From Rhabdophis nuchalis (taxonomy: Eukaryota > Chordata > Lepidosauria > Squamata > Natricidae), in assembly GCA_039707465.1 (NCBI GenBank), contig CM077648.1, forward strand, positions 22,444,119 through 22,508,118: 64,000 nucleotides of DNA, given 5' to 3'. Made by a program: the position numbers and the translations under genes. Below are positions 34,925-46,186 of the stretch, piece after piece. Position 1 is the first letter of the stretch. Every line of letters begins with the position of its first letter. The notes below the pieces were generated by a model. It saw nothing but the letters and a program-made list of their open reading frames with translations, searched no databases and was not told the DNA's origin.

Positions 34925-34981
34925 GTGAGTGAAGGGAGAAGGGCGGTATAGAAATTTAAATATTAAATTAAATTAAATTAA
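34925..34981 (+). mobile_element. L2-type LINE tail scrap
   Basis: GAGAAGGGCGGTATAGAAATTT followed by (TTAAA)n, the last ~55 bases of the L2 3' end. Confidence 0.6.
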
Positions 34982-35152
34982 CTCTACTATGTATCTTTCT
35001 GCACTGAAAACAATCAGATGTTACTGCTATTTTTAAAATTACTTTTTCCCCTTTCACTCACTTTATCCCTTCAATTCCCCCTCCTTTCCAGTTTTTTCAC
35101 TGCCTTTATTTCTATTTCTATTTTATATTAAGAAAAAAAAATCTACTAAAAT

Positions 35153-35321
35153 CAGATGTAAGTTTCTGTTTCTGATCGGGCGAATTGGAAGTAACGGTGG
35201 CGGGAGATTCTGCCCACCTGCCCAGATGCTTCTGCGCATGCACAGAAGCGTTGCACCCACACGCGAGCAAGTGCACACACGCAAGCAAACCAGTAGTAAA
35301 ATAAATTGAAACCTACCACTG
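35153..35321. mobile_element. hAT MITE
   Basis: Left CAGATGTAAGTTTCTG, right TTGAAACCTACCACTG; perfect duplications ACTAAAAT at 35145-35152 and 35322-35329. Confidence 0.9.
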
Positions 35322-35667
35322 ACTAAAATATACTGTGCATATTTAAAAAGAAAAGGTGAAATAGCAATTATTTTCAGCTACCACAAAGATGAGAGATTTA
35401 AAAATAGAGTTTCGGGTCTACCCAAAAATGCTGGAGGGCTTTTCAAAGCTTTTGATTCTGCTCATCAGTCACAAGGTAGAGAAGATTATAAAACATTTAT
35501 GAAAACAGACAGGACTGCTCAGGACACACAACTTCCTCTGATTTACCTGTTTTCTTTATTCTCCCACCAACATTTCTAGTTTCTTGAATATACATTTGCA
35601 TCAATTTGTCAGGAGATAGACATAGATAGATGTAATATAGGTATAATAGATATAGATATAGATATTA

Positions 35668-36012
35668 TAAGCTGTGGTGGTGCAGTGGTTAGAGTGGTTA
35701 CAGTATTGCAGGCTACTTCAGCTGCCTACAGTTCAAATCTCACCAGGCTCAAAGTTGACTCAGCCTTCCATCCTTCCAAGGTGGGTAAAATGAGCACCCA
35801 AACTACTGGGGGCAATATGCTGACTCTGTAAACCACTCTGTAAACCATGTTAGATAGCCATTTGTCTGAAATGGTATAAGGTTCCTGCCCACGCAGGGGG
35901 TTGGACTAGAAGACCTACAAGGTCCCTTCCAACTCTGCTATTGTATTATTGTATCATTGTACTTAGTGAGGGCTGTAAAACATTATAAAGCAGTATATGT
36001 CTAAGTGTTATT
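35668..36012 (+). mobile_element. tRNA-derived SINE split by CR1
   Basis: SINE head GCTGTGGTGGTGCAGTGGTTAG, B-box-like AGTTCAAATCTC, body CAGCCTTCCATCCTTCC and GGTGGGTAAAATGAG to about 35847; resumes at 35959 with CTTAGTGAGGGCTGTAAAAC and ends GTCTAAGTGTTATTGCTAT. Same family as the composite at 49196-50828. It differs in body and tail from the Sauria-type SINEs. I do not name it further. Confidence 0.82.
35848..35958 (+). mobile_element. young CR1 LINE 3' end inside SINE
   Basis: About 110 bases that match 50010-50117 essentially without change: ATGTTAGATAGCCATTTGTC to CTGCTATTGTATT, with an (ATTGT)n tail. The SINE target just before it holds a small duplication, CTCTGTAAACCA twice. Confidence 0.88.
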
Positions 36013-36098
36013 GCTATATAGATGATATTTATATTTATATAGACAGATAGACAAATAGATAGATAAAGCTAGATAGAGCTAGAGCTAGAGTCAGAAAT
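36000..36098. repeat. TAGA/TATA-rich simple repeat
   Basis: Alternating TATA, TAGACAGA and TAGAGC units following the SINE tail. Confidence 0.7.
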
Positions 36099-36134
36099 AG
36101 ATGGATACATGTTCAAGAGTAGAATTATCATCAG

Positions 36135-36317
36135 CCATATATCTACATGGATGACATCAAGCTGTATGCCAAGAATGAAGAAAACAACAACTTTCTGATC
36201 TACCTAACACAAATCTACAGTGGGATGTTATTTGGACTGGAAAAGTTAAGCTTGATGGTAGCAATGAGAAGGAAAGTAGTTAAGGCTGATGGGATGGAGC
36301 TACCAGTGGCTCCATAA
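36135..36317 (+). pseudogene. reverse-transcriptase fragment with YMDD box
   Basis: An open frame without an initiator reads PYIYMDDIKLYAKNEENN, then FLIYLTQIYSG, FGLEKLSLMV and RRKVVKADGMELP before a TAA at 36315. YMDD is the catalytic box C of reverse transcriptases, and the following KLYAKNE..FGLEK pattern suggests a non-LTR element of the R2/R4 group. The clade is from memory and uncertain. More of the same element seems to continue to about 36470 in other frames. Only ~60 residues of palm survive, so it is inactive. Confidence 0.6.
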
Positions 36318-36978
36318 CAGACACACAGTCCCTTGTATCTGGTAGTCTAATGTCACATGGGACCCATGATGGGGAGGAGACCAGGGGGAGAGAAACGTTC
36401 AAGGACTACAAAAGGATAAGACAGTCCTGAAGAATCAGATCAATGAGAACAACAAGATCAACATGCATTTTTTTCAAATATGATATGATTCTTATTATAT
36501 ATATAATTATCAGGGAATATGGAGCTGGGTGCCATTTATATGCAGTTTACCTATCTCTACTTCACCTTTCATCTGCCTCAAGGGCAATCAATTCTTTGAT
36601 GGGCTCCTGCTTGGGCCAAGTTGAGAACGGGATGGTTTTCAAACCTGTGCTTGTTAACATAAAAAGTTGGAGTAAAAGTAGATTGACAGGAAGCTTTTTT
36701 GGGGGGGGGGAATGCTTTGTACAAAAGACAGCAGGACTTCTGCACTGTGTTGAGGAAGATGAAACTGAAGGTGAAAACAAAGAGCTAGACACCACCCTTG
36801 TTACTATAACCTAGCTAAAATCTAGAGAAAGAATTCAACTTAAAAACACTGTGCCTGGAAGAGAGGGGTACTAAAAACTTTCACTCTTATCTGCCAAAGA
36901 GCTAGGTCTCAGATCAATGGGTTCTTGGGTGGTGTACTGCTTAAGGGGAGCCCTGCTCCTGATTACATGGTTTGGCAC

Positions 36979-37221
36979 CAAGGGTGGGTTCTGGCTGCCG
37001 CTACTGCCGGTTAACTCAGGGACATGCTGTGCGCCTGCACGCGCAGTGCAACAAAAATTGCTCTGCGCATGCGCAGAAGGCAAAAACAAGATGGTGCCGC
37101 TGCCACAAGAACTGGTTTGGGGGTATGGCAGGCCTGGGTCACTGCCGGTTCCAGCGACCCAGACTGCCAAGTTACTACCGGTTCAGATGAACCGGTCTGA
37201 ACCGGTAGGAACCCACCTCTG
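36979..37221. mobile_element. hAT element, CAGAGGTGGGTTCC..ACCGG family
   Basis: Left CAAGGGTGGGTTCTGGC; right GAACCGGTAGGAACCCACCTCTG. Duplications TTTGGCAC (36971-36978) and TTTGGCAG (37222-37229), 7 of 8. The overlapping 161-codon frame is an artefact. Confidence 0.85.
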
Positions 37222-37521
37222 TTTGGCAGGGATAAATGGCACCTCCTATTTTTCTCTTCTACGTAGCCATTATGTGCTAGAATGCTGCTCTCTTTTTCCA
37301 CAGGACAACCTTTGGATAATATGCAAGGCAGAATTTATTTGTAGAGTCCACCACAAAACATGGTTCCAGCCATTCATTGAGAAAGATTTGGTCAATGTTT
37401 AAATCATATATTTAGTGAGGAGTGGGTGGGTTACAGAAACAGGACTGGGCTTGTGTATCAGTTTGAATGTTTCTTCTCCCACAACTATAAAAATTGCAGT
37501 TGCCTAGACCACGTTTGGAAT

Positions 37522-37868
37522 GTGGTGGTTCAGTGGCTAAGATGTTGAGCTTGTCAATTAGAAAGGTCGGCAGTTTGGTGGTTCGAATTCCTGGTGCCGC
37601 GTAATGGAGTGACTCCCGTTACTTGTGCCAGCTTCTGCCAACCTAGCAGTTGGAAAGCATGTAAAAATGCAAGTAGAAAAATAGGGACCACCTTTGGTGG
37701 GAAGGTAACAGTATTCTGTGTGCCTTCGGCATTTATTCATGCTGGCCACATGACCACGGAGACGTCTTCGGACAGCGCTGGCTCTTCAGCTTTGAAACGG
37801 AGATGAGCACCGCCCCCTAGAGTCGGGAACAACTAGCACATATGTGCGAGGGGAACCTTTATCTTTAG
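37522..37868 (+). mobile_element. Sauria-type tRNA SINE
   Basis: Head TGGTTCAGTGGCTAAGATG with B-box-like GGTTCGAATTCC (37580-37591), body CAGCTTCTGCCAACCTAGCAG and GGTGGGAAGGTAACAG, tail GAGTCGGGAACAACTAGCACA and GGGGAACCTTTATC. Near full length. The tail is Bov-B-like. Confidence 0.9.
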
Positions 37869-38904
37869 ACCACATTGGCCTCTCAAGGTCTTATATTAAC
37901 CAGCCCATCTTGTGGACGTGAAGTCTACACATCCTGAAAAAAAGAGTTTGTGTTTCTTGAAAGCTGACCTTTGACCCATGGGTACTACATTAGATAAGCC
38001 AACAAATTCCTTTTCAGGAAATAACAGTAAAACAGTCAATGAGGGTGTTTAGTTGAAGATACTAGGAACTCTTTGTTCTTTTCAGACACATAAGTGTCTG
38101 CCTTATCAATGTGTCTGCTTTGTCTCTGTGAAACAATCTTTAGCTGATCAGCTTTCTGTCCTATATGGTATTGGTTTTTTTTCTTTTTTCTACATGTTAG
38201 GATTTTGGGAACATCCCTTTTTTCTTCTTCTCTGGAAAGGGAGCATTTTAGTATTTAAACATATGGAAATGCTTGCTTCGAAAGATATAGGAAGAAGAGA
38301 GAGTGTAAGAGCACAACAAACAGAACAGGTTTTAATTCTAGACAGCGCCAAGCTACATTTATAGCTCTCTTTTGTTTTCTAAAGTTGTATTTTCCTTTCC
38401 TGTTTTTCTTATGTCAGTGGCTCTATGTGGACTTAGGTATTTTGCCAGGAAGGAAAAAAGCAGTGTTGCTCTAGAGTTGTGCGGCGCCAGTCCTTAAATC
38501 TTACCTTTATTCATATTGATTCTCCAGCTGGCAAGGCCAATGGCTCAGCTGTCAAGAGATCCTTGAAAATATAATTCTGATACATTTGGAAGACATCAGG
38601 TTCAGAGACAACTCCTTTGATCAGTCCTGCTTAAACGGAATCATGTGGCCCCGAGGCTTAATGTGCTTTTCTGTTCAAGATTGCTGGCGAGATTGGAAGA
38701 GGGCAGAAGTGGGCAATTCATGAGACAAAGCTGTACTAACATTTGGTAGCAAAAATGCTATTTTTCAGCAACTGGAGGGCTGGAAGACGACTCAAAATGT
38801 GTGACAAGGTGTCAGTTTGAACCTTTTTCTTTCCAGATATTTCTACAATGACCTGTGACCATCTTGTGTTTTTTTCCTGAGCTTCCTAATATTTAGAACA
38901 TTGT
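37869..38904. other. no recognised feature
   Basis: Apparently unique. A 103-codon frame at 38053-38364 has no recognised domain and no convincing splice context. Confidence 0.4.
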
Positions 38905-38916
38905 AGGACATAAACA

Positions 38917-39199
38917 AGGTGGCTCAGTGGCTAAGATGCTGAGCTTGTCAATCAGAAAGGTCAGCAGTTCGAACCCCTAGCACTGCATAATGGAGTGAGC
39001 TCCCATTACTTGTCCCAGCTTCTGCCAACCTAGCAGTTCGAAAGCAAGTAAAAAATGCAAGTAGAAAAATAGGGACCACATTGGTGGGAAGGCAACAGCG
39101 CTCCATGCCGGCCACATAACCATGAAGACATCTTCGGACAGCGTTGCCTCTTTGGCTTTGTAACAGAGATGAGCACTGCCCCCTAGAGTCGGGAACAAC
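38917..39199 (+). mobile_element. Sauria-type tRNA SINE, 3'-shortened
   Basis: Full tRNA-like head (GGTGGCTCAGTGGCTAAGATG, GTTCGAACCCC) but ending at GAGTCGGGAACAAC. Perfect 12-base target duplication AGGACATAAACA at 38905-38916 and 39200-39211, so the ends are exact. Confidence 0.93.
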
Positions 39200-39691
39200 A
39201 GGACATAAACATCTCACTAGACAAGATGGGTGACGCACAAATCTGATTAAACAAACAAACAAATAAATATTAACTGTGATGAATGACTAGATGGACAATA
39301 AACAATAACTTTTGTTTCCGTATTTGCCTAGGAGGGATATTTTTGGCAACACATGTTTCCATTGGCTAAAGAACCATTTCCTGATAATGCAATTGAGTGT
39401 TTAATACCGAGTCACTGGCCAACGAAAGAGTTGATCAAACAGGGGGTGTCCATTGAAGCAGATGGTTCTGAGAATTTAGATTTCTCTTAGCCCATTGAGC
39501 AATTTTTAACATTGTAATTATGATTATAATTTGTATTTAATTTGCATTGCACAGATTATTTTTAATGTGAGTTCTTTAGACGCTTACAATCTGGCTTCCT
39601 GAAAATTTCCTCTTCTTTTTGTTTCACTTCTGAAAACATGGATTTTCTTGAACTTCCTAATATTTTAGAATCTCGTAATTTAGGGAAATAA

Positions 39692-40019
39692 AAGACACTG
39701 TGCTTGTCGATCAGAAAGGTGGACAGTTCCGCGGTTCAAATCCCTAATGCTGACTAACAGAGTGAGTTCTCATTACTTGTCCCAGCTTCTGCCAACCTAG
39801 CAGTTCAACAGCATGTAAAAATGTAAGTAGAAAAATAGGGACCACCTTTGGTGGGAAGGTAACAGCATTCCGTGTGCCTTTGGTGTTAAGTCATGCCGGC
39901 CACAGGACAATAGAGACATCTTCGGACAGCGTGGGCTCTTTGGCTTTGAAACAGAGATGAGCACCACCCCCTAGAGTCAGGAACAACTAGCACATATATT
40001 TGAGGGGAACCTTTACCTT
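39692..40019 (+). mobile_element. Sauria-type tRNA SINE, 5'-truncated
   Basis: Starts inside the tRNA head, past the A box, and runs to GGGGAACCTTTACCTT. Perfect 16-base target duplication TAATTTAGGGAAATAA at 39676-39691 and 40020-40035. Confidence 0.93.
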
Positions 40020-40137
40020 TAATTTAGGGAAATAAGGCATATTTTTATATTTTGGGGCCCAATCTGCTGTAGGCAAGGGGGCACCAACTAAATAACAATT
40101 TGGGCATTCTGTTATCAGTTAGTGAGAAAGTCTAGGT

Positions 40138-40508
40138 CCGTGATGGCGAACCTATGGCACGGGTGCCACAGGTGGCATGCAGAACCAATGCTTAGGGCAC
40201 GCAAGGCGTTGCCCTGTCAGCTCTAGCGCGCTTGTGTGCGCTGGCCAGCTGATTTAGGCCTTATTTTGATGCCGTTTTTCGCCCTCTGGAGTCTTTAGGG
40301 AAGCTCCTGAAGCCTCTGGAGGTGGGGGGAGGCTGTTTTCACCCTCCCCAGACTCCTAGAAAGCCTCTGAAGCCTGGGGAGGGCAAAAAAAGCATGCCAA
40401 AAGCAAAGGATCACGCACATAGCATTATGGGTGTGGCTCGCCCACGCACGACCCCCCTGCGCTCCCCCCACTTTTGGCACGCGACCCAAAAAAGGTTAGC
40501 CATCACTG
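40138..40508. mobile_element. hAT element, CAGTGATGGCGAACC family
   Basis: Left CCGTGATGGCGAACCTATGGC, right AAAGGTTAGCCATCACTG; perfect duplications GTCTAGGT at 40130-40137 and 40509-40516. Internally close to 26266-26638 in reverse orientation. Confidence 0.93.
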
Positions 40509-40516
40509 GTCTAGGT

Positions 40517-41247
40517 CATGGATCCTTTTCCCCACTTGATTCCAAACCTTGCAGGAATGCAAACAGGATCTTGGCTGCCTTCAAAATGGTCTGGAGGGAC
40601 TGAGTTTGCGAAATTCTGTTTTTGAAGATAAAATCCTATCCTGCTGCTGGTATCTGAATGCCTGACCTTGTAAGCCTCAGTTCTTTTCACAACATTTAAA
40701 TGTTAAGACAAGTGCCATGAGTATATTGGCATTACGCAATCCTTACTGAAAGATTTGTTTCAAGTAACTCTGTGAAACATATGGGTCTTGTTCAATGTGA
40801 AAGTATTGAAAGCCAAGGTAATGTAAGAGCAGCTGTGTGTGTCTATTCCCAAAGGCACAGAAATCAAAAGAATATCCGGTATTATGGACAAAAAGTATAG
40901 AGCTGTTCTGAGTTTCCATATGTGGCACGGAAATGGAAGCAATAATGGGGTGAATGGAAATAAGGGGAAATGGTGGGGGGTGTATTTCTGGCTTTTTCAA
41001 GAACAAACTGAAAGCTTGTACTCTCATTCATTAGAAAGTACAATTACAGCAGAAATACAAAGGGAAGAAGACAATAATGGTTCTTCTATTGAGACAGTAA
41101 ACACCCCACTATAGTATGCCTACCCTTGAGGAAATTATAATTGCCTAAGCCTGTTAGAAAAATTGTTTGGTCTCCCCCTCCCCAAATGAGATCTGTAGGT
41201 TTTACAGAAGGGTCCATGCCACTGGCTTGGCCCAACTTTGCTTATAT
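40517..41247. other. no recognised feature
   Basis: Apparently unique; small frames on both strands without domains. Confidence 0.4.
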
Positions 41248-41255
41248 GTCTTCAG

Positions 41256-41740
41256 CAGTGGTGGGCTTCAAAATTTTTTAGAACCTCTTCTGTAGATGTG
41301 GCCTGCTTTGTGGGAGTGGCTTGCCGGCCATATGACTGGGTGGGAGTGGCTTGGCAGTCATGTGACTGGGTGGGCGTGGTCAACTTGTAAAATGTGGTGA
41401 AACTCACTTAATAACGCTCTTGCTTAGCAACCAAAATGTTGCCTCAGAAACTCTGGCATTTGAAGCACGCAAGTCTTAAAGCTGTCAAGTTACAAGACCC
41501 TTGCACCCCTAACCCTTTAGGGAAAAAACCCCCAGGGGTGTTCAAACTTGACAGCTTTAAGACTTGTGGACTTCAATTCCTCGAATTCCTCCTCTCGCTA
41601 TTCATCTTGATGATGTTATTATTATTATTATGATGCGCGGATGGGTGTGGGGAGGGAGCTGGAACCGGTTCTAAACGGCACTGTAGATTTGTGGAACCTC
41701 TTCTATAGAAGAGGTTAGAACTGGCAGGAAACCACCCCTG
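41256..41740. mobile_element. hAT element with nested foldback remnant
   Basis: Left CAGTGGTGGGCTTCAAA, right AGGAAACCACCCCTG; perfect duplications GTCTTCAG at 41248-41255 and 41741-41748. Shares the CTTGCTTAGCAACCAAAA block with 23488-23940 but lacks the TTTC tract. At the same place it carries a damaged foldback MITE (about 41465-41590, AAGTCTTAAAGCTGTCAAGTT against AACTTGACAGCTTTAAGACTT). Confidence 0.88.
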
Positions 41741-41865
41741 GTCTTCAGCTAGTTATTTAGGAGCTGAGCTAGAGCTTTCTTAGCAAGTTAGGATCTGAAC
41801 CTTCATATGATTATATATATAAATAAAGGCACGGGAAAGATTTTCCCCTGTCCAGGTAATTTTTG

Positions 41866-42165
41866 ATTCTAGGTGTTGGTGCTCATCTCTGTTTCTTACT
41901 GAGAGAGCCAGTGTTGTCCAAAGACACTCTATGATCATGTAGCAGGCATGACGAAATGCCAAAGGCATATGGAATACTATTATGTCCCCACTAGAGTGAT
42001 ACCTTTTTATCTACTCGCATTTGCATGCTTTTGAACTGCTAGATGGGCAGGAGCTGAGGCAACTAATGGAAGCTCACCCAATTGCGCAGTGGTTAGGTCT
42101 CAAACCCGGGCTATCAGCTTTCCATCTGACAAGTTCACCACTTTAACCACTGGGCCATTGTCCCC
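41866..42165 (-). mobile_element. Sauria-type tRNA SINE, inverted, diverged
   Basis: On the minus strand: CAGTGGTTAAAGTGG head, body CCTCAGCTCCTGCCCATCTAGCAG, and tail near ATCAAAAATTACC. The B-box region is degraded. The tail is largely lost. Confidence 0.78.
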
Positions 42166-43011
42166 CTGTTTGTATAAATACAACCTTTTAAATCAGCTTT
42201 CCTATAAAAATATTTGGAAATAAATAAAGTAATGAAATAGCCATATGGAGAATGAATGAGACTAGGAGAAAACAGCATCGCTTCAGTTCAAAGGCAGAAC
42301 AAAACCATAGGTCCTGTTTAAGGTTAAAAGGTAACAGCAACACAATCAGCTGCATCCTTCACGATAAGTGTAACATTCAAGTTGACCTTCAGACACAATA
42401 TTTCCTGTGGGACCTTAGGACAACCTACATATTTTACTTTAAATTGTGTCACATTGTTCGTATGAGGGAAGCTGGATGATACCCAGATTTCCTCAGAGCA
42501 GGGTCCCCAACCATTGGAATCCAGTGAGTATGTCTGATATTTTGAAATGCTTTGGAGTGCTTAAAAAACAAATGATTGGCATATCATGGCTATCACGAAT
42601 CACATATCCCATCTAAGGAATGGTGAATTAATGAAATGGTGCCCAGTCACCCCAAATACTATCAACATTTACAAAAAGAAATCTTAATTTCACTGTGCCT
42701 TGTGTTGTGTTGTATCTGTATTCTATGCACACACACACACACACACATTAAATTCAAGAACATGTAAAATAAGAATGGAGGTCAAAGCCAGTCCTTTGCA
42801 AGTTCCTTGAACACTGTGTTTAAAATTAGATAAATTTTAATAGTAGAGTAGGATAGCTAGCATGGCAGGCAGAAAGAATTTAAGCCTAAAGACATAAGCA
42901 TACCCAATTAACAAAGCAATCCTTAAACATACAACTAAAACAAATAAAAAATTGGAAAGGCGACAACCTCTAACAAATTAAAAATACAAACTTTGTCACT
43001 ATATGCGGTAC
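42166..43011. other. mostly unique; short (CA)n
   Basis: A (CA)n microsatellite lies at 42727-42748. Nothing else is recognised. Confidence 0.45.
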
Positions 43012-43019
43012 CCATAGGT

Positions 43020-43573
43020 CAATGATGGAGAACCTTTTTCTTATGGTGTGCCAAAATTGCGTGCATATGCGTAGCCATACTTAATCTCCCATCCAACTGT
43101 GCATGTGCGCATGACCCCTTCCGCACGCATGAGTGCAAGATCCCTCCCCAGGCTCCAAAGGCTTTCCTAAAGCCTGGGGAGAACGAAAACAGCCTCCCCT
43201 GGCCGGCCGGAAGCCAGAAATGGATCGTTTCCGAACTTCCGGTTGGCCCGTTAGAGCTGTTTTTTGCCCTCCCCAGGCTTCAGGAAGCCTCCAGAGGCTG
43301 GGGAGAGCAAAAACGGCCTCCCCAGCCCTCTGGAAGTCAGAAACGGATCATTCCTGAACTTCCGATTGGCCCGTTGGAGCCATTTTTCACCCTTCCCATC
43401 CTCCGGAGGCTTTCCTGAAGCCTGGGGAGGGCGAAAACAGCCTCCCCTGGCCCTCCAGAAATGTGAAAAATCAGCTGGCCAGCATATGCACGATGGAAAT
43501 GATGGCTGGCATGCCACCAAATATGGCTCCACATGCCACCTGTGGCACACATGCCATAGGTTCGCCATCATGG
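43020..43573. mobile_element. hAT element, CAGTGATGGCGAACC family, long copy
   Basis: Left CAATGATGGAGAACCTTTTTC, right AGGTTCGCCATCATGG; perfect duplications CCATAGGT at 43012-43019 and 43574-43581. The interior holds three tandem-like ~120-base units (CCAGGCT..TTTCCTGAAGCCTGGGGAG..AAAACAGCCTCCCC..GGCC..GAAATGGATC), each part inverted relative to the next. Confidence 0.9.
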
Positions 43574-43581
43574 CCATAGGT

Positions 43582-44594
43582 GCATGAGAATTTCACATCA
43601 AGGAAAATAATAAGTTGGTAGAATCTGAAAAGGGAGGAAACAGTAAAAATTGTAATTAAGGGTAGCCAAAGGAAAATATTAAAATACAGAAGAAAAATCT
43701 GGAGAGAATACGAGAACTCCAGTCTGAAAAGATTTAATTCAGAGAATAATCAACAAGAATAAAATCAATAAAGTGAAAGATGAACAAGAGAAGTACATTT
43801 TAAAAGTTCTGAATAGCTTCAGTTAGAATTATGATAATCACAATGAACTGAATAATATTTAATTGAGAAAAGATTACTGACAAAAAAAAAACCCCAGAAT
43901 GAACAGAAGGATTATCCATCTTGTAAAAAGTATCCAAAGCTAAAGAAGTAGAGAGTCAGAAAACTAAAACGAAACCAGGGAAAGAGAAAATAATGAGTTG
44001 CACAAATACTTGACGGCAAAACATGAAGGGGAAAAAAAAATGACAATTATATACCATGGCATTTCTGTCAGAAACTTCATTCACTTTAGGAAATTACACA
44101 AAACTCCCTCTGAGAATTTCTAAGAATTTCTTTGAAGCCTTTAAAAGAAATATTTTTCAAAATTCTATTTCTTAGTTTGACAAAGAGAATTGGCAGGAAA
44201 AAGAAACGTTTGACTCCATTAGAATCCAAACTCTCTTGAGGGCTGGTTTTTTTAAGGGTCTCTGAAGTTTGATTCTGAGTCTGTCTTAGGAAAGTTTTGT
44301 CAGTCTCCTTATCAGCCCTTCAAAAGTTCTGTGAAAAGCGCTAACTTCAACTTCCATTTTGGTCAGGAAGCTGACAGATTATGACTGGCTTTTTTTTAAC
44401 GGTGATTTGTTTCTCTCTACAGGAATTCCATTTTCCTCCCCATAACTGAAATTTCAAAAAGAGCAAAATGTAAGCTTTAAAAAAAAAATTGTAGCTCAAG
44501 TGAGAATATGATATAATAGGAATCAAATAACAGTAGCTGTTGAATAGTTTCCTTTAACCCTTAACCACGGACCTACTATTTTGACTACGCTATT
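43582..44594. other. no recognised feature
   Basis: Purine-rich AT-rich sequence with A-runs. Confidence 0.4.
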
Positions 44595-45320
44595 AGTAAG
44601 TATAATCTTTATTGCCATTGTACTTAAATACAACGAAATTGGTTTTAACCTCACTGGTGCAAAATTATAGCAGAAACTAAAAAAGAAACTAAAAAAGAAA
44701 GAAAATTAAAAAAAAAAAACTAGCGTGTGCATGGAGTGATTGTGGTTGTATTTAAAAGTCTGACAGCCCAAGGATAGAAACTATCTTTAAACCTATTTGT
44801 TCTGCTGGCTATACTTTGATGTTTTTGATGCAAAGAGACACTGACCAGGAATCATCTCTGAGTATCTTCCTTACTCTGCTAAAGCAGCAAGACTTGGCAA
44901 TGTTATCCAGTAGTGTCAGAGGGCAACCAATGGTTTCTTGTGCTGAATTGATCACTCTCTGTAGTGCCTTCCTGTCTGCAGCTATTAAACCAGCATACCA
45001 TACTGTAATGCAATATGTGAGGACACTTTCTATGGTGGATCGAGGTCATCAGGCGTTGTTCCACCTGATTTTTTTTGCAGGACTCTAAGGAGATGAAGTC
45101 TCTGTTGGGCATTTCCAATCACCAGAGATGTGTTATTTTTCCAGGTGAGATCTTGACTAACAAGCACTCCCAAGAATTTAAAAGAGGAAACCCTCTCCAC
45201 ACAATAATACACTGGGGCGGGGTCCTCTCTGTGCTTCCGGAAATCTAGCACCATCTCCTTTGTCTTACTAGTATTTAGATATAAGTTGTTTACAGACATG
45301 AGGTCATAATGACTGCTCAT
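44595..45320 (-). mobile_element. Rex1-like LINE, 5'-truncated
   Basis: On the minus strand: frame 45320-45030 with LNTSKTKEMVLDFRKH, RVSSFKFLGVLVSQDLTWKN and NAQQRLHLLRVLQK, then a frame change and further codons (AGLIAADRKALQRVI-like, CFSRVRKILRDD-like) to the UTR. It ends in GACAATAAAG-type sequence. This C-terminal pattern is what I associate with Rex1/Babar LINEs. Broken by at least one frameshift. Confidence 0.7.
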
Positions 45321-46178
45321 ACAATTTTCTCAATCTATGAAAATAATAGGTGGAATAAGTTGTTAAATTGCACTTTGTATAGTTATAATTTTAATTTATT
45401 GATTAAATTAACAAATTTTATAAATTCTATTCACCCTTGGAACGATCCACTTCTAAAAATAGGGGTGTTCTGAACATTTTGGAAAACTGTTGCGGTCACT
45501 ATGACCTCGGGTCTCGTGTTAAGGGTTAAATTGGTTGTATATACTTCTGTATAACAAGTAGTAATATCAGTATAGTAATAATAGTGGGGACATTTAGTTT
45601 TAAATTAGCCAATGGAATATTAAAATAGTAATACATTTATTCAGTGTATTGAGTTTGGGATTTCTCACCACTGGAGTCTTGGACTATGACCCATCTCTTT
45701 AGTAGGAAAGTCAAATGTAACAGGAATGGAACTTAGTAACTGTTATTTTGGTTTAATTTCTAAACTCAGGATGAGACACAGAAGAAATATTAGGGAAAGA
45801 TTTTTACATTCCATAGAAAATTCTGATGTTGACTTCTGTATGATATACGGATCTTGTCAATCAAATTCTGAATAAGAATGTTATCTGACAACTTGAAGAA
45901 AATCAGAGATGGGCATCATGTAGCCATCCAAATATTGGTGGACTGCAGTTCCCATAATCTCTCACTACTGGGATTATGTTGGGTAGGGGGCACAGGAGTT
46001 AGGCATCAACCAGATTGAAATTATTATATGTTCATCAGTTTAGCTGTTTAGTGTTCTGCCTTAGAAGAATGCTAAAACTATTAACAATAGTTGTTTGTAT
46101 TGTAAATATGTCCTGAGACTTTAATGCTTTAGGAAAGCTGCGTTATTCTTGTATTTGGAAAATGCTACTCATTTTTTG
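45321..46178. other. no recognised feature
   Basis: AT-rich, apparently unique. Confidence 0.4.
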
Positions 46179-46186
46179 GTTGAAAT

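Noticed and set aside
36917..37402. 161-codon frame
   Set aside because: It spans a hAT element with intact target duplications; no domain.
37522..37600. Possible tRNA gene
   Set aside because: The A/B-box-like sequence is the head of a SINE and does not fold into a full tRNA cloverleaf.
38053..38364. 103-codon plus frame as a possible exon
   Set aside because: No clear acceptor or donor, and hydrophobic low-information sequence.
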